A stretch of 9,797 bases of DNA from Arenicella sp. (GTDB taxonomy: Bacteria; Pseudomonadota; Gammaproteobacteria; Arenicellales; Arenicellaceae). Positions 6,979 to 9,797 of the stretch are shown here, piece after piece (the stretch's first letter is position 1; each line of letters starts with the position of its first letter). Below the pieces are notes generated by a model. It had not been told where the DNA came from. It saw nothing but the letters and a program-made list of their open reading frames with translations, and searched no databases. The DNA lies in assembly GCA_023299895.1 (NCBI GenBank), contig JALZWI010000071.1, forward strand, positions 1 to 9,797. The letters are read 5' to 3'. A program made the position numbers and the translations under genes.

Positions 6979-7830
6979 ATGCATAAAGCACAACGAGTTT
7001 CATCACTGCGAGCTGCAGTATCTTCGGCTCGCAAAGAGAAAAAGACCATCGGTTTTGTACCGACGATGGGGAATTTACACGAAGGACATCTTGAATTAGT
7101 CAAAGTCGCTAAGCAGCAGGCTGATTTTGTAGTCGTCAGTATTTATGTTAATCCCACCCAGTTTGGTGCGAATGAAGATTTATCTTCCTACCCGTCAACG
7201 CCAGAAGAAGATGCTCGTTTATTAGCCGAAGTTGGCGCTGATTTATTATTTTTACCAACTCAGGAAATTATGTATCCTGGTGAGTTGGAGAAGCAGACGG
7301 TAGTTTATGTGCCTGATATGGGAGATCGTTATTGCGGTCAAGATCGTCCTGAGCATTTTTATGGTGTTAGCACGGTCGTTAGCCGATTTTTTAATATGGT
7401 ACAGCCAGACGTAGCGGTTTTTGGTAAAAAAGATTTTCAGCAATTGGCCATTATTCGTCGAATGGTAGAAGACCTTGCTTATCCCGTTGAAGTAGTGGGC
7501 GTGAAAACAATTCGTTCAGATGATGGTCTAGCCTTATCATCACGTAATGGTTATTTAACAAAAAAACAATTAGCAAGTGCTCCTAAGTTACAGCAAGCTT
7601 TGCAAACATTGGCTAAAGGTCTGATAGATGCAATAGGTTCGATTGAGCAATTAGAGCAAACTGCGAAAAAATCATTAAGTGATGTAGGTTTTGAACCGCA
7701 TTATTTAACGGTATGCAGACAATCGGACTTATTACCTGCTGACAAGGGTGATAAAGAATTGGTTATTTTAGCAGCAGCCCAGTTGGGCGAAGCGCGATTA
7801 ATTGATAATCTCGAAGTCAGTCTCGATTAA
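6979..7830 (+). CDS. panC: Pantothenate synthetase (pantoate-beta-alanine ligase)
   Basis: PanC joins pantoate and beta-alanine with ATP through a pantoyl-adenylate intermediate, the last step of pantothenate synthesis. The length of 283 aa equals that of E. coli PanC. The nucleotidyltransferase signature PTMGNLHEGH carries the HIGH-like HEGH (34-37). YVNPTQFGANEDL (56-68) includes the pantoate-binding Q61. FGKKDFQQL (148-156) forms the ATP/pantoate site, and the KMSKS-like loop reads LSSRN (186-190). All expected residues are present, so the enzyme should be active. The protein is cytoplasmic and usually dimeric. It is last in the plus-strand run. Its TAA stop shares the bases TTAA (7827-7830) with the stop of convergent serB, so no room exists for a terminator between the genes. 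Confidence 0.97.
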   Translation: MHKAQRVSSLRAAVSSARKEKKTIGFVPTMGNLHEGHLELVKVAKQQADFVVVSIYVNPTQFGANEDLSSYPSTPEEDARLLAEVGADLLFLPTQEIMYPGELEKQTVVYVPDMGDRYCGQDRPEHFYGVSTVVSRFFNMVQPDVAVFGKKDFQQLAIIRRMVEDLAYPVEVVGVKTIRSDDGLALSSRNGYLTKKQLASAPKLQQALQTLAKGLIDAIGSIEQLEQTAKKSLSDVGFEPHYLTVCRQSDLLPADKGDKELVILAAAQLGEARLIDNLEVSLD

Positions 7831-9044
7831 CGAATGATGTCTTTGTCTTTGTAGCCTAATAGATAAAGGATGCTATCTAGCCCATGTGTTGACATCGACT
7901 GTTTAGCAGATTCTCTGACTAATGGCTTAGCTCTGAATGCAATGCCTAACCCTGCGGCACTAAGCATTGGCAAATCATTCGCACCATCTCCGACGGCAAT
8001 AGTTTGCTGTGGATCGATGCCTTCTTGTTGAGCTATTTGGTTTAGTAAAAGAGCTTTACGATTACCATCAACAACTGGATGAACAACACGACCAGTTAAT
8101 TTGCCATTGTCAATTTCTAAAGTGTTGGCGTGCACGTAATCAATACCCAATTTATCTTTAAGATAATTACCAAAATAGCTAAAACCACCAGACAAGATAG
8201 CAGTTTTAAACCCATAGGCTTTGAGATTACTGATTAAGCATTCAGCGCCTTCCATCATCGGTAAATTTTTAGCAATATCGGCTAGCACAGATTCACTTAA
8301 GCCTTCAAGCAATGCCATTCTCTGAGTAAAACTTTCAGTAAAATCAATTTCGCCTTGCATGGCTTGTTCGGTAATGGCACTAACTTTTTCACCAACCCCA
8401 GCACGTGTGGCAAGTTCATCGATAACTTCCGTTTTGATAAGCGTAGAGTCCATGTCAAAACAGACCAATCGACGGCTACGACGAAAAGCATTGTCTTTTT
8501 GGATAGCTATATCAATATCCAATTCAGATGCGATTTTTAAAAAATTACTGCGCATCATAGCTGAATTTTTTGGCGTGCCATTCAGAGCAAATTCAATACA
8601 GGATTTAATTTGATTGGTAATGGGTTCATGCAGGGGAATTCTACCGCTGAGTCGAACAATGTCATGAATGTTTAAGCCTTGCTCGGCGGTAACTTGGGTA
8701 ATACGAGCAATTTCTTCGGCGGATACTTCGCGTGTTAGTAAGGTTAATATATATCGGTCTTTGCCTTGTTGGCTAACCCATTGAGCATAGTCATTTTCGC
8801 TTATATCCGTGATTTTAACGGTTAGTCCTAGCGATTTAGCTTGTTCTATGAGTTGTGCTTTGAGCTCTTCTGATTTGTCTTGACTTGGCAGTTGCAACAT
8901 CATGCCTTGTGAAACTTGGTCATGGATAACCGATTGACCGATATCAAGAATTCGCACATCGGCTTGACCGATAACGGCATAAAAATCAGCTGATAAACCA
9001 ATACGGTCTTGGCCTGAAATATTAAGAAGGATAATGTTAGACAA
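7827..9044 (-). CDS. serB: Phosphoserine phosphatase with N-terminal tandem ACT-like domains
   Basis: SerB hydrolyses L-phosphoserine to L-serine, the last step of serine synthesis. At 405 aa it is the long form found in Pseudomonas and mycobacteria rather than the 322-aa E. coli form. Two ACT-like regions (about 1-80, with ISGQDRIGL, and about 96-180, with ILTLLTREVSAEEIARI) precede the HAD catalytic domain. HAD motif 1 is DMDST (197-201; nucleophile D197, acid D199), motif 2 is S285-G-G, the motif 3 lysine is K330, and motif 4 is GDGANDLPM (D353, D357). ACT domains suggest allosteric control, probably by serine or another amino acid (inference). The start is TTG (9042-9044): an in-frame TAA lies 18 nt upstream (9060-9062), no ATG precedes the first ACT strand, and the Shine-Dalgarno is poor, so expression may be modest. 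It is divergent from the oxidoreductase gene. Confidence 0.95.
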   Translation of the reverse strand: MSNIILLNISGQDRIGLSADFYAVIGQADVRILDIGQSVIHDQVSQGMMLQLPSQDKSEELKAQLIEQAKSLGLTVKITDISENDYAQWVSQQGKDRYILTLLTREVSAEEIARITQVTAEQGLNIHDIVRLSGRIPLHEPITNQIKSCIEFALNGTPKNSAMMRSNFLKIASELDIDIAIQKDNAFRRSRRLVCFDMDSTLIKTEVIDELATRAGVGEKVSAITEQAMQGEIDFTESFTQRMALLEGLSESVLADIAKNLPMMEGAECLISNLKAYGFKTAILSGGFSYFGNYLKDKLGIDYVHANTLEIDNGKLTGRVVHPVVDGNRKALLLNQIAQQEGIDPQQTIAVGDGANDLPMLSAAGLGIAFRAKPLVRESAKQSMSTHGLDSILYLLGYKDKDIIR

Positions 9045-9321
9045 GGTGATTTTCAGCAGTTATTAGTCGCTAATTAAGCAAGTTTCTTGATGTTCTGACG
9101 CGGGATCTAGAGTTAAATTCTTATAACTTGAGTTTACACTAAAAGAATCAATAATGAATGGTTGAGCAATGTTAAATTGATCTATGTGAAATAGTCATAA
9201 CTAATCAGCAAACAGTTTTTTATGTGTTTATAAAATCACGTATAATTAACCATGATCAAGCATAGTCTAAAGTATAGTAAAGACGTAAATGCAATTTTAA
9301 CGAACGGTTACAAGCTCTAGC
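9045..9321. other. Divergent intergenic region between serB and the oxidoreductase gene
   Basis: These 277 nt are AT-rich and non-coding as far as I can see, with stops in all frames and no start followed by a usable frame. They must hold the promoters of serB (minus) and of the oxidoreductase (plus). I see one fair plus-strand promoter (listed separately), a weak minus-strand TATAAG at 9125-9120 without a good -35 box, and no strong hairpin, riboswitch or tRNA. A short imperfect direct repeat (ATAGTCTAAAG at 9262-9272 and ATAGTAAAG at 9274-9282) may be chance. Confidence 0.7.
9218..9246 (+). promoter_or_regulatory. Possible sigma-70 promoter for the oxidoreductase gene
   Basis: A perfect TATAAT (9241-9246) lies 17 nt after a poor -35 box TTTTAT (9218-9223). 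The leader to the ATG at 9322 would be about 70 nt. The perfect -10 hexamer is the main support; the region is AT-rich, so chance remains possible. Confidence 0.4.
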
Positions 9322-9797
9322 ATGTCAAAAAAAATTAAAGTAGGTGTGGTTGGCGTTGGTTATCTAGGCCAAATACATGCCAGAATTTACAGCCAGATGG
9401 AGAACGTTGAATTGGTCATGCTGGCCGATAATAATGTTGAGAAGCTGCAAGAACTTGGCGAACAGTATGGTTGTGAAGTTACTGATAATTACCTGCAAAT
9501 GATCGATAAGGTTGACGCGGTTAGTATTGTTGTGCCAACTTCATTACACTTTGATGTGGCGCAACCATTTCTAGAGGCTGGCATTGCAACCTTGGTTGAG
9601 AAACCAATTGCTGCGACTGTTGACGAAGCAAGTAAATTGGTTGATTTAGCTGCACAAAATGAAGCGCCGTTTTTAATTGGTCATTTGGAGCGCTATAACC
9701 CAGCGTTACGTGCGGTGATGTCTAAGGTCTCTGAACCTAAATACATTGAAGTGCATCGCCTTGGTACGTTTGTTGAACGTGCGACTGATGTGGATGT
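9322..9797 (+). CDS. Gfo/Idh/MocA family NAD(P)-dependent oxidoreductase, partial (N-terminal 158 codons)
   Basis: The frame opens with ATG at 9322 and runs off the right edge. The N-terminus is a Rossmann fold with the dinucleotide motif GVVGVGYLGQIHARIY (residues 8-23, G-x-G-x-x-G), then the second strand with an acidic end (MLADNN). The strand-4 motif SIVVPTSLHFDVA, the family catalytic EKP (LVEKPIAAT) and the start of the substrate domain (FLIGHLERYNPAL, YIEVHRLGTF, ATDVDV) follow. EKP plus the HLERYNP and HRL...R...DVDV pattern recalls the GnnA-like branch, which oxidises UDP-GlcNAc at C3 for making 3-amino lipid A, often near lpxA/lpxB. I give this as a suggestion only, because the substrate domain is cut and no lpx gene is visible here. 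The ribosome site is weak. The protein is cytoplasmic. Confidence 0.88.
   Translation, partial: MSKKIKVGVVGVGYLGQIHARIYSQMENVELVMLADNNVEKLQELGEQYGCEVTDNYLQMIDKVDAVSIVVPTSLHFDVAQPFLEAGIATLVEKPIAATVDEASKLVDLAAQNEAPFLIGHLERYNPALRAVMSKVSEPKYIEVHRLGTFVERATDVD

Noticed and set aside
8355..8613. Two overlapping plus-strand open frames antisense to serB
   Set aside because: They are shadows of the HAD and linker region of serB, with no start signals or family pattern.
9251..9285. Possible operator made of the TGATCA palindrome and the ATAGT-AAAG repeats before the oxidoreductase gene
   Set aside because: The repeats are short and imperfect, and chance matches are common in AT-rich gaps; no regulator is nearby to support it.
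1..9797. CRISPR arrays, tRNA or rRNA genes, insertion sequences, attachment sites
   Set aside because: I saw no regularly spaced repeats, cloverleaf-like sequence, transposase frame or flanking inverted repeats anywhere in the window.

Overview
The window looks like chromosomal DNA of a moderately AT-rich gammaproteobacterium. Nth, MetG, PanB, PanC and SerB all resemble their Escherichia coli or Pseudomonas counterparts in length and motif order. The metG / Rnf-subunit / nth neighbourhood recalls the Pseudomonas metG-rnfABCDGE-nth arrangement. A signal peptide plus a C-terminal Phe barrel protein confirms a Gram-negative envelope. I cannot name a genus from sequence alone. I see no phage, transposon, CRISPR, tRNA or rRNA signal. 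Base composition is even throughout, except for one G/C-only tract inside the RnfB-like gene.

Layout. (1) Positions 1-3650, minus strand, are a very tight operon read right to left: metG (methionyl-tRNA synthetase), a soluble RnfB-like three-cluster iron-sulfur protein, nth (endonuclease III) and the start of a FIST-type sensory domain protein that runs off the left edge. The junctions are 5 nt, 8 nt and an 8-nt overlap. (2) Positions 3756-5240, minus strand, hold a VC0807-family multi-pass inner-membrane protein and an acidic outer-membrane beta-barrel protein. (3) Positions 5355-7830, plus strand, hold a deoxynucleoside-kinase-family protein followed by panB and panC, two of the dedicated pantothenate biosynthesis enzymes. 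(4) Positions 7827-9044, minus strand, are serB (phosphoserine phosphatase), convergent with panC; the two stop codons share one TTAA. (5) Positions 9045-9321 are a divergent promoter region. (6) Positions 9322-9797, plus strand, are the N-terminal part of a Gfo/Idh/MocA NAD(P)-dependent oxidoreductase that resembles the GnnA-like nucleotide-sugar branch.

How the genes fit together. Most of the content is housekeeping: tRNA charging, base-excision repair, CoA precursor synthesis, serine synthesis and nucleotide salvage. The left operon is the least ordinary part. It keeps only a stripped-down RnfB (no membrane anchor, basic C-terminal tail) where relatives carry a full Rnf cluster, places it next to another iron-sulfur protein (Nth), and adds a FIST-domain gene whose start overlaps the nth stop. 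No stretch longer than 300 bases lacks a gene. I do not see clear evidence for an entirely new system; the findings are specific points worth checking.
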